Shown here piece by piece: positions 37,228 through 46,867 of a stretch of DNA of 64,000 nt (position 1 is the first letter of the stretch; every line of letters starts with the position of its first letter). A program made the translations under genes and the position numbers. The notes under the pieces are model-generated. The model was not told the DNA's origin. It worked only from the letters and a program-made list of their open reading frames with translations, and searched no databases. This stretch comes from Prolixibacteraceae bacterium (lineage in GTDB: Bacteria > Bacteroidota > Bacteroidia > Bacteroidales > Prolixibacteraceae): contig JAUWAB010000001.1 in NCBI GenBank assembly GCA_030602265.1, forward strand, positions 124,001 to 188,000. Reading direction: 5' to 3'.

Positions 37228-38046
37228 TTAATTGCCGCCCAGGATCAGTGGAAGACCGTCTTTACCGCTTCCTACTACAACAACCTTTGCATTGTTAGAC
37301 TGCGATAATTCAAGTGTGGCATCAATACCCTTCTGCTTGAGGATATTATCAGTCAGACTTGCACTGATGATTTTATTATAGTCGGCAATACCCTGTGCTT
37401 CAATTCTTTTTCTGTCAGCTTCTGATGTTTCCCGTGTAAGCCTGAACTCATAAGCCAGAGCCTCCTGCTCCTGGGTAAGCTTACTTTCAATAGCTCCTTT
37501 GATCTGCGGGGGAAGATTAATTGAGCGGATCAGCAGGGCACGCATATCAATGAAATTACCGCCCAGAGTTTTTCTGGTCTCTTCGATAATGGAACCCTCT
37601 ACCTGCTGGCGCTTGGTGGAATAGATCTCTTCAGCAGTATACCGGCCGGCGACCTGCCTGACAGAGGAACGGACTTCAGGAACCACCAGAACATTAATAT
37701 AATTGGTTCCGAAACGTTCATGCAGGGAAGAAATCTGATCAAAGTTAGGATTAAACCTGACCGTTACATCCATATTAATGGAAAGACCGTTCTTATCCAG
37801 CACATCCATGGTTTCCTCACGCTGCTGCTCCCTTACGTTATAAACATACATCTTGTTCCAGGGTGCTACCACATGAAATCCTTCCCCATATATATTTTCC
37901 CTGTCGAGGCCACTTGTGTAGGGACGGAAGATCACTCCCCGCTCACCGGCATCTATAATCAGGAACATCCGGCTGCCAAAAAGTAATAAAACAACCACCG
38001 CCGCTGCAGCGATGACCAGGTAAGTAGATTTAAAATTGAAATTCAT
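37228..38046 (-). CDS. Prohibitin family (SPFH) protein
   Basis: N-terminal TM, AGERGVIFRPYTSGLD, LTQEQEALAYEFRL. Confidence 0.93.
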   Translation of the reverse strand: MNFNFKSTYLVIAAAAVVVLLLFGSRMFLIIDAGERGVIFRPYTSGLDRENIYGEGFHVVAPWNKMYVYNVREQQREETMDVLDKNGLSINMDVTVRFNPNFDQISSLHERFGTNYINVLVVPEVRSSVRQVAGRYTAEEIYSTKRQQVEGSIIEETRKTLGGNFIDMRALLIRSINLPPQIKGAIESKLTQEQEALAYEFRLTRETSEADRKRIEAQGIADYNKIISASLTDNILKQKGIDATLELSQSNNAKVVVVGSGKDGLPLILGGN

Positions 38047-38206
38047 ATCTTTTTCATTTATAATTTGATCACAAAATTAAGTGAATTTAGTTTATTAACG
38101 CCCTATTTAGTACGCGCCATGCTTAAATGTTAATAAAATTCAATCTAACTAATTGGTTCATAAGCTTTTTTTAAATATTTTTGGCAATCATACCAGAAAA
38201 ATTGTT

Positions 38207-39082
38207 ATGATTAAAAATTCAGAGCTTATACTGAATCCCGACGGATCAATTTTCCATCTGCACCTGAAACCAGACCAGATAGCCGATACCATCATCCTTG
38301 TAGGAGATCCCGGACGGGTGGAAATCATATCCGGCATGTTCGACCAGATTGAATTCACGGTCCGCAACCGGGAGTTCGTCACGACTACCGGTTCTTACCG
38401 GGGCCAAAGAATTTCTGTACTTTCAACCGGAATTGGTACAGACAATATCGATATAGTGATCAATGAGCTGGATGCATTAGCCAACATTGACCTGACTACC
38501 AGGGAGATTAAAAGCGAACACCGTATGCTGAGGTTTGTAAGGATCGGCACATCAGGAAGTCTTCAGGCAGATATCCCGGTTAACTCCTGGCTTGTCAGCA
38601 GAAAATCCATCGGATTCGACGGAATGATCACCTTCTACAAAGGCAGGGAAAAAGCCTGTGATATGGGATTCGAGGCAGCTTTCAGAAAATATACCGAATG
38701 GCATGCCGATTTACCTACACCCTATGTAGTGGATGCCTCCGGCGAACTATTACAACTTTTTACCGGTTTTAAATTCATCCATGGGGTTAATATTTCAGCG
38801 CCCGGATTTTATGGCCCTCAGGGCAGAATCCTGCGTCTGCCGCTGGCCATACCTGACCTGAACGACAAACTGGAAGACTTTGAACACGAAGATCTTAAAA
38901 TCACCAATTACGAAATGGAAAGTTCAGCCATTTACGGTTTGTCGCGCATGCTTGGGCATCAGGCGCTCACTGTGTGCCTGATTATTGCCAACCGGGTAAC
39001 CAGGGAAGCCAATGAAAGTTATCACGGCGAAATGGAAAAACTCATTCGTATTGTACTGGATAAGCTGACAATTCAGACATGA
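38207..39082 (+). CDS. Nucleoside phosphorylase (uridine phosphorylase-like)
   Basis: IILVGDPGRVEIIS, GIGTDNIDIVINEL, NYEMESSAIYGL; start 38207 preferred. Confidence 0.9.
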   Translation: MIKNSELILNPDGSIFHLHLKPDQIADTIILVGDPGRVEIISGMFDQIEFTVRNREFVTTTGSYRGQRISVLSTGIGTDNIDIVINELDALANIDLTTREIKSEHRMLRFVRIGTSGSLQADIPVNSWLVSRKSIGFDGMITFYKGREKACDMGFEAAFRKYTEWHADLPTPYVVDASGELLQLFTGFKFIHGVNISAPGFYGPQGRILRLPLAIPDLNDKLEDFEHEDLKITNYEMESSAIYGLSRMLGHQALTVCLIIANRVTREANESYHGEMEKLIRIVLDKLTIQT

Positions 39083-39969
39083 ACCGCACGGAAAAAAACA
39101 GAAGGACCAACGCATTGATCAGCCTGATGGATGATCCGGATCCGGCTGTTTATGAAGCCGTTGAGCAGGAACTGATGAAAGAGTCCGCGAAAATCATTCC
39201 CGAACTTGAACTCATCTGGGAAACTACCTATGATGAAATCTGTCAGAGCCGTATAGAAAACCTGATTCACCGGCTCAGGTTCAACGACCACTATAAAAGT
39301 TTCAGAAAATGGTCAAAACAGCAAAATCCCGACTTGGCAGAGGGATTTATTTTAGCCAGCAAATATCATTTTCCCGATTTGAATACCGACAGGATACTCC
39401 GGAGAATTGAAGAAATCAGGCGCAAGGTATGGGTCGAACTCAACAATTCACTCACCTCACTTGAAAAGATAACAGTTCTGAACCATATATTTTTCCAGGA
39501 TCTTGGTTTTTCGGTTGACAACGGCAATTATTATTCCCCGAAAAACTGTTTTATAAATCATGTTCTTGAAACCGGGCAGGGTAATCCGGTCTCCATTGCC
39601 CTATTGTACACCATTATTGCAAATCAGCTTGACCTTCAGGTTAAGTTTGTTGATATTCCCAAGCACCCACTGCTGGCCTATGTTGACCGGAAAATTGCAG
39701 CAAAAGTACATCCTGAAGGAATCGACACAGATGTACTTTTCTATATCAACACTTCCAACAAAGGATCGATCAGTGGCCGGAGGGAGCTGGAGTTTCAACT
39801 CCGCAGGTCGGGCCTCGAGCCGGTCAGGCGTTTTTTTGAGCCCTCCTCATCCAGATGTTTTCTGTCGAGGCTACTTGAAGTTACTGAAAAATCATACGAA
39901 TTGAACGGATTCAGCGATAAAACTGCCGATATCCACCAGATGATAGCCATTCTGAATTCTGCAAAATAA
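39079..39969 (+). CDS. Transglutaminase-like (SirB1-type) family protein
   Basis: NPVSIALLYTIIANQLDLQVKFVDIPKHPLLAY. Confidence 0.85.
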   Translation: MNRTEKNRRTNALISLMDDPDPAVYEAVEQELMKESAKIIPELELIWETTYDEICQSRIENLIHRLRFNDHYKSFRKWSKQQNPDLAEGFILASKYHFPDLNTDRILRRIEEIRRKVWVELNNSLTSLEKITVLNHIFFQDLGFSVDNGNYYSPKNCFINHVLETGQGNPVSIALLYTIIANQLDLQVKFVDIPKHPLLAYVDRKIAAKVHPEGIDTDVLFYINTSNKGSISGRRELEFQLRRSGLEPVRRFFEPSSSRCFLSRLLEVTEKSYELNGFSDKTADIHQMIAILNSAK

Positions 39970-39996
39970 AAACCGCCCCGGGTGCTCCGGAGCGGC
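39965..39996 (-). terminator. rny terminator (minus strand)
   Basis: CCGCTCCGG / CCGGGGCGG stem followed by TTTTTATTTT on minus strand. Confidence 0.75.
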
Positions 39997-40032
39997 TGTA
40001 TAATCCTTTTTATCATTCGTTTAAGCCATTTC

Positions 40033-41595
40033 CTACTTGGCATAGTTCACCGCACGGGTTTCCCGTATCACGGTAATCTTAACCTGTCCGGGATAGGTCA
40101 TTTCATCCTGAATCCGTTTGGCAATGTCATACGAAAGCTGTTCGGTCTCCTGATCATTAAGCTTGTCGCTGCCCACAATCACGCGCAATTCACGACCTGC
40201 CTGGATGGCATAGGTTTTCATGACACCTGGATAGGAAAGTGCAAGATTTTCAAGTTCCTTGAGACGTTTAATATACGATTCAACCACTTCGCGGCGGGCT
40301 CCCGGCCGGGCACCGGAAATGGCGTCGCAAACCTGGACTATGGGTGCCAGCAGTGTTTGCATCTCCACTTCATCGTGATGAGAACCGATGGCATTGCATA
40401 TTTCAGGCTTCTCCTTAAATTTCTCAGCAAGTTTCATACCCAGCACGGCATGGGGTACTTCAGGCTCATCATCCGGCACTTTACCGATATCGTGTAGCAA
40501 TCCGGCACGCTTGGCTTTTTTCGGGTTCAGACCGAGTTCCGATGCCATGATGGCACAGAGGTTGGCCACCTCACGGGAGTGCTGCAACAGGTTCTGACCG
40601 TAGGATGACCGGTATTTCATTTTACCGATCAGGCGGATAAGTTCTGGATGGAGTCCGTGGACTCCCAGATCAATAGCTGTGCGCTTTCCGGTTTCGATGA
40701 CTTCCTCCTCCACCTGTTTTTTAACTTTCTGTACTACCTCCTCGATCCTGGCCGGGTGAATTCGTCCATCGGTTACCAGCTGATGCAGGGCGAGACGGGC
40801 AATTTCACGACGTACCGGGTCAAAAGCACTCAGAACAATGGCCTCCGGGGTGTCGTCAACAATAATTTCCACTCCGGTAGCCGCTTCGAGGGCCCGGATA
40901 TTTCTTCCTTCGCGACCAATGATACGGCCTTTGATCTCATCACTCTCAATATGGAAGGTCGTCACGGCATTCTCAATGGCCGTTTCAGTGGCCACTCTCT
41001 GAATGGTCTTGACCACTACCTTTTTAGCCTCCTTGGCTGCGGTCTGTTTAGCCTCCTCCATGATTTCACTGATGAACGACATGGCTTCTGACTTGGCCTC
41101 CTCCTTAAGAGACTCAACCATCTGGGCCTTGGCTTCCTCTGCCGACATTCCCGAAATCTGCTCCAGTTTTTCGACCTGCTGACGGTGGAGTTTCTCAAGT
41201 TCTTCGGTCCTTTGTTCAACCACAGCCATCTGGGCATTCAGGTTGTCACGGATAACTTCCACTTCGTGTTTCTCCGTTTCAAAATTCTTGATATCGCGCT
41301 GCAAGTCATTCCGTTGCTGCTGGACAGTCGTCTGCTGCTGCTTTAGCTTGTTTTCCAGGGCTACAACCCGCTGATTTCGTTCATTGACCTGTTTTTCGTG
41401 TTCTGCCTTCAATTGAAGGAATTTTTCCTTCGCCTGAAGCATTTTGTCCTTCCTGATCACCTCACCTTCGGCTTCGGCTTCCCGGACAATCTTCTGTTTC
41501 CTTGATTTCAGGGCTTTATCCCAGAGAAACCAGGACAATCCGCCTCCACCGAGGAAACCTGCAAGTAATCCTATTATTAAATTAACCATGTACAA
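40033..41595 (-). CDS. rny: Ribonuclease Y
   Basis: N-terminal TM, coiled coil, KH domain [17 protein letters not shown] domain LLHDIGKV. Confidence 0.98.
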   Translation of the reverse strand: MYMVNLIIGLLAGFLGGGGLSWFLWDKALKSRKQKIVREAEAEGEVIRKDKMLQAKEKFLQLKAEHEKQVNERNQRVVALENKLKQQQTTVQQQRNDLQRDIKNFETEKHEVEVIRDNLNAQMAVVEQRTEELEKLHRQQVEKLEQISGMSAEEAKAQMVESLKEEAKSEAMSFISEIMEEAKQTAAKEAKKVVVKTIQRVATETAIENAVTTFHIESDEIKGRIIGREGRNIRALEAATGVEIIVDDTPEAIVLSAFDPVRREIARLALHQLVTDGRIHPARIEEVVQKVKKQVEEEVIETGKRTAIDLGVHGLHPELIRLIGKMKYRSSYGQNLLQHSREVANLCAIMASELGLNPKKAKRAGLLHDIGKVPDDEPEVPHAVLGMKLAEKFKEKPEICNAIGSHHDEVEMQTLLAPIVQVCDAISGARPGARREVVESYIKRLKELENLALSYPGVMKTYAIQAGRELRVIVGSDKLNDQETEQLSYDIAKRIQDEMTYPGQVKITVIRETRAVNYAK

Positions 41596-41611
41596 AAATT
41601 TATTTCGTTAA

Positions 41612-41680
41612 TAATAAAAAAAATCCCGCAATCTTTTTCTGCAGGGGCCTTTCATACAGGCCTCCCGGAAAAAAATGCGG
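41612..41680 (-). ncRNA. Structured RNA between zapA and rny (6S-like candidate or attenuator)
   Basis: Minus strand ACCCGCA...GGAGGCCTGTATGAAAGGCCCC...TGCGGGATTTTTTTT: long-range closing stem, inner hairpin, T8 tail. Confidence 0.4.
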
Positions 41681-41706
41681 GTACGTAAAATATTCTGTTT
41701 CCGATA

Positions 41707-42003
41707 TCAGACAACCCTGGAAGCCAGAAAATCGTCAATATCATCATTTATATCCCTGATCTCACTGATGAGTGTGGCCTGTTCGGCCGCTTCCTTCAAC
41801 ACCAGGTTACTGTAAACAAACTGAAAAGCCGACATGGCCATAACATCCTGCATATCCTTGTCCGGATAATTGACCTTAAAACTGGCCACAACCTCATTCA
41901 GTCTCTTTGCAGCACTCCGGTATCTGGCTTCATCCTTACGGTTTACAACCAACGGATAAATCCGGTTATCAATCTTTATATTTATTGAAAGCGTATCACT
42001 CAT
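41707..42003 (-). CDS. zapA: Cell division protein ZapA
   Basis: INIKIDNRIYPLVVNRKDEARYRSAAKRLNE. Confidence 0.92.
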   Translation of the reverse strand: MSDTLSINIKIDNRIYPLVVNRKDEARYRSAAKRLNEVVASFKVNYPDKDMQDVMAMSAFQFVYSNLVLKEAAEQATLISEIRDINDDIDDFLASRVV

Positions 42004-42012
42004 TGTTTGTCA

Positions 42013-42306
42013 TCACTCGTTTAGTAATGCCACACATTTATCGATCTCCCGCACTAATTTGTTGATCTTTTGCCTGACCACCCGGTTATCGCCGAAACCC
42101 GACTCAAACCCTTTAGCCAGCTTAAGATTCTCATATCTACTGGTGAGTTCCTCCAATTGCCTCTCAAGCAGTACGATCCGGTTGTTCAAATGAGAAACTT
42201 CTTCACTTAATATAGAATTTCTTTGTTCAACCTTTTCGAATTCGCCGATCAAACGGCCAACCCGTTCTTTCATACTTTTAACAAGCAAAAGGCTTTCTTC
42301 ACTCAT
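42013..42306 (-). CDS. Coiled-coil protein adjacent to ZapA (ZapB-like position)
   Basis: 97-aa coiled coil. Confidence 0.7.
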   Translation of the reverse strand: MSEESLLLVKSMKERVGRLIGEFEKVEQRNSILSEEVSHLNNRIVLLERQLEELTSRYENLKLAKGFESGFGDNRVVRQKINKLVREIDKCVALLNE

Positions 42307-42399
42307 TTCAGCTGCTTTTTCAAGAGCAAAGTTAATATTTTTCGTTTATCACCTCCACCACAATGATCCGATTCACAAAATAAATACGGTCCGAACCGT

Positions 42400-42407
42400 T
42401 ATATTTG
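42400..42407 (+). promoter_or_regulatory. Promoter core TATATTTG
   Basis: TAnnTTTG 22 bp upstream of the preferred M23 start. Confidence 0.5.
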
Positions 42408-42428
42408 CCGTTTTTGAATCATCGCTTT

Positions 42429-44141
42429 ATGAAGATACCTATAAGAAACAGCTTAATTCTGATATTTGTTCTTTTCAGCTTATCGGTTTTTGGACAAAAC
42501 GAAAATTTTGCCAGTCCGGTAAAGATTCCGGTATTCCTGAGTGGAAATTTTTGTGAGTTACGGCCTAATCATTTCCATGGCGGCATCGATATAAAAATCC
42601 AACAACGAATTGGCCTTCCGATATATGCCATTGAAGAAGGATTCATATACCGGATTGTGGTATCCCCTACCGGTTACGGGAAGGCCTTATACATTGAACA
42701 CCCGGGCGGTAAAAGCTCGGTATATGCCCATCTCGATCGTTTCTCCGACGAGATTGAGGCCTATGTAAGGGCCGAACAATACCGGAGAAAATCCTTCGCT
42801 GTCGACCTCACTCCCGAAAAGAATGAAATCCGGGTCGAGAGAGAACAGTTTATTGCTTACGGGGGAAACAGTGGCAGCTCCGGTGGACCACATCTTCACT
42901 TTGAGATCCGGGATACTGAAACCCAGGATGCCCTCAATCCACTGCATTTTGGATTTCAGGTAACCGATAAGGTTCCGCCAAGGTTTTACAGCCTGATTGC
43001 TACGCCAGTTTCAGAAAACAGCCATATCGGTTCATCAACCGCCAGGAGAATTTTTCCGGCGACCGCATCAGGAACGAATTATTCTCTGGGGGTCAATCAG
43101 GAGTTTGAGGCTTTCGGAAAAATCGGACTGGCCATCAGAGCCAACGACTTTTACGACGGCAGCCACAATATCTGCGGAATTTACACCGCGGAACTGAAAG
43201 TAAACGGCGATGTCATCTTTGGATACGCCTTCGACCGTATGCCTTTTTCAGATACCCGTTACATGAACAGTCATATCGATTATGAACTGTCGCTCCAGAA
43301 TGGCACCCGGGTTCACCGGCTCTGGAGACAGCCGGGAAACAGGCTGGGGATATACCATACCCAGATAAACAGGGGTCTCATTGATATTGAAGACGGAAAA
43401 TTGTACGATATTGAAATTACCATTACTGATCTCCCAGGCAACAGCGCCAGCCTGAAATTCAGAATCCGGGGCAAAGACCGTAATATCAGCCGTCAGATTC
43501 CCGGGAATGCAGGATTCTTTACCTATGACGATGAGAACCTGTTCCGCACACCCTTTATGGAACTTTTCGCCCCTGTAGGAGCCTTTTACGATGACTTTTA
43601 CTTTACCTATCAGGTAACCCCCCAAACTCCGGATATTTTTTCGAAAGCGCACAGGATCCACAGTGAAAGTGAACCAATACACCTGCCGGTGAAACTTCGC
43701 ATCCTGACCGAAAGTTTACCGGAGCACCTGGCAGATAAGTCTTTTATCGGCAGGATACACAATAATGGCAGCAAAAGCTATACAGGCGGAAAACTTATTA
43801 ACGGATGGTTTGAGGCAGAAATAAGGACTTTCGGTACCTATGCGGTGATGACAGACACCATTCCTCCTGTAATTAATCCATTAAGTATCAGGGAAAAAAA
43901 TGCCCTTACTGAGTCAAACCGCATCCGTTTTACCATTTCAGACAACCTCTCGGGGATAAAAAGTTACGAAGGCACTATCAATGGAGAGTGGGTCCTTTTT
44001 GATTATGATGCAAAAAACCGTCTGCTGACTTATGAATTCGACAGGGAACGGTTCACAACAGGAAAGAGGCACTCTTTGATCCTGACTGTAAAAGACCAGG
44101 TTGACAACACCGCAGTTTATGAGGCGACATTCTGGAAATAA
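42429..44141 (+). CDS. M23 family metallopeptidase
   Basis: NHFHGGIDIKIQQRIGLPIYAIEEGFI, GGPHLHFEIRD; start 42429 with signal peptide. Confidence 0.94.
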   Translation: MKIPIRNSLILIFVLFSLSVFGQNENFASPVKIPVFLSGNFCELRPNHFHGGIDIKIQQRIGLPIYAIEEGFIYRIVVSPTGYGKALYIEHPGGKSSVYAHLDRFSDEIEAYVRAEQYRRKSFAVDLTPEKNEIRVEREQFIAYGGNSGSSGGPHLHFEIRDTETQDALNPLHFGFQVTDKVPPRFYSLIATPVSENSHIGSSTARRIFPATASGTNYSLGVNQEFEAFGKIGLAIRANDFYDGSHNICGIYTAELKVNGDVIFGYAFDRMPFSDTRYMNSHIDYELSLQNGTRVHRLWRQPGNRLGIYHTQINRGLIDIEDGKLYDIEITITDLPGNSASLKFRIRGKDRNISRQIPGNAGFFTYDDENLFRTPFMELFAPVGAFYDDFYFTYQVTPQTPDIFSKAHRIHSESEPIHLPVKLRILTESLPEHLADKSFIGRIHNNGSKSYTGGKLINGWFEAEIRTFGTYAVMTDTIPPVINPLSIREKNALTESNRIRFTISDNLSGIKSYEGTINGEWVLFDYDAKNRLLTYEFDRERFTTGKRHSLILTVKDQVDNTAVYEATFWK

Positions 44142-44276
44142 AATAAAAATGATTTGAAGCCCCGGAAAATCATTTTTCGTGATGAACCGGGTTTGTGGAT
44201 ATAACGGCACCAGCATAAATCTCTAAACAGTGACGAAAATCAATAATTGAAATTCAGGCAGTAGAACTGAAAAGAG

Positions 44277-44284
44277 TATATTTG
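44277..44284 (+). promoter_or_regulatory. Promoter core TATATTTG
   Basis: TAnnTTTG 31 bp upstream of preferred C69 start. Confidence 0.5.
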
Positions 44285-44314
44285 CGAATCATCAAAATTA
44301 AAACTGATACAAAC

Positions 44315-46003
44315 ATGATAAGAAAATCTGTTATTCTGAGCGGTATTTTATCCGTACTGATGGTATTTAACACAGATATCTCCAGTGCATGTACCAATTT
44401 CCTGGTAACCAGGGGGGCTTCAGCCGACGGCTCGACTATGATAACCTATGCAGCCGATTCCCACAACCTGTACGGGGAGCTCTACCACTGGCCTGCCGCC
44501 AAATGGCCTGCCGGATCCATGGTCGACGTCTATGAATGGGATACAGGTAAGTTTCTTGGAAAGATTGAGCAGGTTCCTCAAACCTACAGCGTAATCGGGA
44601 ATATGAATGAATTCCAGCTGGCGATAGCGGAAACCACTTTTGGCGGCCGCAGTGAACTGGGTAGCCAGAGCGGAGCAATAATGGATTACGGTAGCCTTAT
44701 CTATATAACCCTTCAGCGCGCAAAAACTGCCCGCGAGGCCATTTCCGTAATGACCAGTCTGGTTGAAAAATATGGGTACTACAGTTCGGGTGAGTCATTC
44801 TCAATAGCTGATCCCAATGAGGTATGGATAATGGAAATGATCGGAAAGGGAGAAGGAGAAAAAGGGGCAGTCTGGGTAGCGGTTAAAATTCCTGAAGGAT
44901 ACATCAGCGGCCATGCCAACCAGGCCCGCATTACCACGTTCCCTCTCGATGATCCTGACAATTGCATCTATTCGAAAGATGTTATCTCTTTCGCACGGGA
45001 GAAAAAATGGTTCAACGGAAAAAATTCCGATTTCAGTTTTTCAGACGTTTATGCCCCGATGGATTTTGGTGCAGCCCGCTTTTGCGACGCCAGGGTATGG
45101 GCCGGGTTTAACAAGGTAGCCACCGGAATGGAAAAATATACTGAATATGCCAAAGGTCTGATTGAATTCGGTGGTGAGAACAATTTTCCGGTCAACCGAA
45201 TACCCCTCTGGATCAAACCAGATAAAAAACTGACCGTCAAGGATGTAATGGAAATGATGCGTGACCATTACCAGGGAACCCCCCTTGACATGACCCAGGA
45301 CCTCGGTGCAGGACCGCACCAGTTGCCTTACCGCTGGAGAGGCCTGACCTGGAAAGTGGACGATGTAACCTATTGTAACGAAAGGGCCATTTCGACCCAG
45401 CAGACCGGCTTTTCCTTCGTGACACAAAGCCGCAACTGGCTGCCCGATCCGATCGGAGGAATTCTCTGGTTTGGTGTGGATGACAGCTACAGCTCTTGCT
45501 ACGTTCCGATGTACTGCGGAATTACTGAAATACCAGAATGTTTTGCCGTCGGAAACGGTGACCTGCTCACCTACAGCGAGACCTCGGCATTCTGGGCTTT
45601 CAACTTCGTCGCCAATTTCGCCTACCTGCGGTACAACGACATGATTCAGGATGTCAGAAAGGTTCAACATGAACTGGAAGGGAAATACATTACCTGGACT
45701 CCGGCCATTGACAAGGCTGCCAATGATCTGATGGCGTCTTCCGGACCGGAAATGGCCAGGAAATTCCTGACCGAATACTCTGTCAATGAAGCCAATAACA
45801 TGACGAAAAGATGGAAAGAACTTGGTCAGTACCTGCTGGTTAAATATATGGACGGTAATATCAAGAAAGAAGAAGACGGAAAGTTCAAGAGAAATGAATA
45901 TGGCCTTCCTGCCACCCCACATTTCCCCGGATACCCGGAATGGTGGTACAGGGCCATCGTCAACAGTACCGGCGACCATTTAAAGGTAATTCAGCCGGAG
46001 TAA
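44315..46003 (+). CDS. C69 family dipeptidase
   Basis: SACTNFLVTRGASADGSTMITYAADSH; ATG 44315 preferred. Confidence 0.95.
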   Translation: MIRKSVILSGILSVLMVFNTDISSACTNFLVTRGASADGSTMITYAADSHNLYGELYHWPAAKWPAGSMVDVYEWDTGKFLGKIEQVPQTYSVIGNMNEFQLAIAETTFGGRSELGSQSGAIMDYGSLIYITLQRAKTAREAISVMTSLVEKYGYYSSGESFSIADPNEVWIMEMIGKGEGEKGAVWVAVKIPEGYISGHANQARITTFPLDDPDNCIYSKDVISFAREKKWFNGKNSDFSFSDVYAPMDFGAARFCDARVWAGFNKVATGMEKYTEYAKGLIEFGGENNFPVNRIPLWIKPDKKLTVKDVMEMMRDHYQGTPLDMTQDLGAGPHQLPYRWRGLTWKVDDVTYCNERAISTQQTGFSFVTQSRNWLPDPIGGILWFGVDDSYSSCYVPMYCGITEIPECFAVGNGDLLTYSETSAFWAFNFVANFAYLRYNDMIQDVRKVQHELEGKYITWTPAIDKAANDLMASSGPEMARKFLTEYSVNEANNMTKRWKELGQYLLVKYMDGNIKKEEDGKFKRNEYGLPATPHFPGYPEWWYRAIVNSTGDHLKVIQPE

Positions 46004-46004
46004 T

Positions 46005-46200
46005 CCGTGCGTTGCACTCACGGTTATTATTGAATAGTCCCTACAGGACTGTTTATGTGGTGGCGTGCCTGGTTGTTTTTTGGCAGATTAAATAACGTCA
46101 GACATCAGACAAAAATTCTTTGCGTCTTTGTTTCTCTGCGGTGAAAAATTCTTTGTGGTGCTTCGTATCTTGGTGCCTTAGTGGCAAAAACAGGATCACA
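46005..46200. repeat. Intergenic repeat island I7 (double hairpin + heptamers + CTTTGTGGC module)
   Basis: CCGTGCGTTGCACTCACGG-TTATTATTGAAT-AGTCCCTACAGGACT; cagacatcagac; ctttgcgtctttg...cttagtggcaaaaacaggatcac. Confidence 0.85.
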
Positions 46201-46277
46201 TTTCCCCGGAAGTTCACCCTAAAGTAACAATTAGCCAAGAATTTAACGGCCTGGGTTGTTTAAACTAAAAATATTAT

Positions 46278-46285
46278 TACTTTTG
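46278..46285 (+). promoter_or_regulatory. rplS promoter core TACTTTTG
   Basis: TAnnTTTG upstream of rplS. Confidence 0.55.
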
Positions 46286-46362
46286 CGCCACGAAAAATTC
46301 AGCAATCTCTTACACCGGAAAGGCCGGGTAATATTGCCAACTTATTAAAAAATATCTGAACA

Positions 46363-46713
46363 ATGGACTTAATAAAAGTTGCTCAAAACGCATTTGAGAC
46401 CGAAAAAGCAGAATTGCCCAAATTCGGAGCAGGAGATACCATCACGGTAAATTACAAAATCCGTGAAGGTAACAAGGAACGTATCCAGAGTTACCGCGGT
46501 GTGGTAATTCAGATCAAAGGTACCGGTGAAACCAAAACCTTCACCGTCCGCAAAATGTCCGGTAACGTAGGTGTTGAGAGGATCTTCCCCATTACCTCAC
46601 CGTTTATTGCCGGCATCGAAGTCAACAAACGCGGTAGTGTACGTCGCAAAAGACTTTTCTACCTTCGTGGTCTTACCGGGAAAAAAGCCCGTATCAAAGA
46701 AAAAAGAGTGTAA
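46363..46713 (+). CDS. rplS: 50S ribosomal protein L19
   Basis: [29 protein letters not shown]. Confidence 0.99.
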   Translation: MDLIKVAQNAFETEKAELPKFGAGDTITVNYKIREGNKERIQSYRGVVIQIKGTGETKTFTVRKMSGNVGVERIFPITSPFIAGIEVNKRGSVRRKRLFYLRGLTGKKARIKEKRV

Positions 46714-46734
46714 CATTACATTGCACCATATACA

Positions 46735-46764
46735 AAAAGGCTTCTCAAAGGGAAGCCTTTTTGT
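46735..46764 (+). terminator. Terminator after rplS
   Basis: AAAAGGCTTC / GAAGCCTTTTT hairpin. Confidence 0.85.
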
Positions 46765-46867
46765 TTTGAATTAAATTACCATCAGGAATGACTCCCCGAA
46801 CCAGACGAAATATTGAAGTTTACTGATTTTGACTATTTTCGCAGAAAATCAAAAAAAACTGTTTTAC

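Noticed and set aside
45041-45979. 312-aa minus-strand ORF inside the C69 dipeptidase gene
   Set aside because: Shadow ORF antisense to a clear enzyme, no domain signal.
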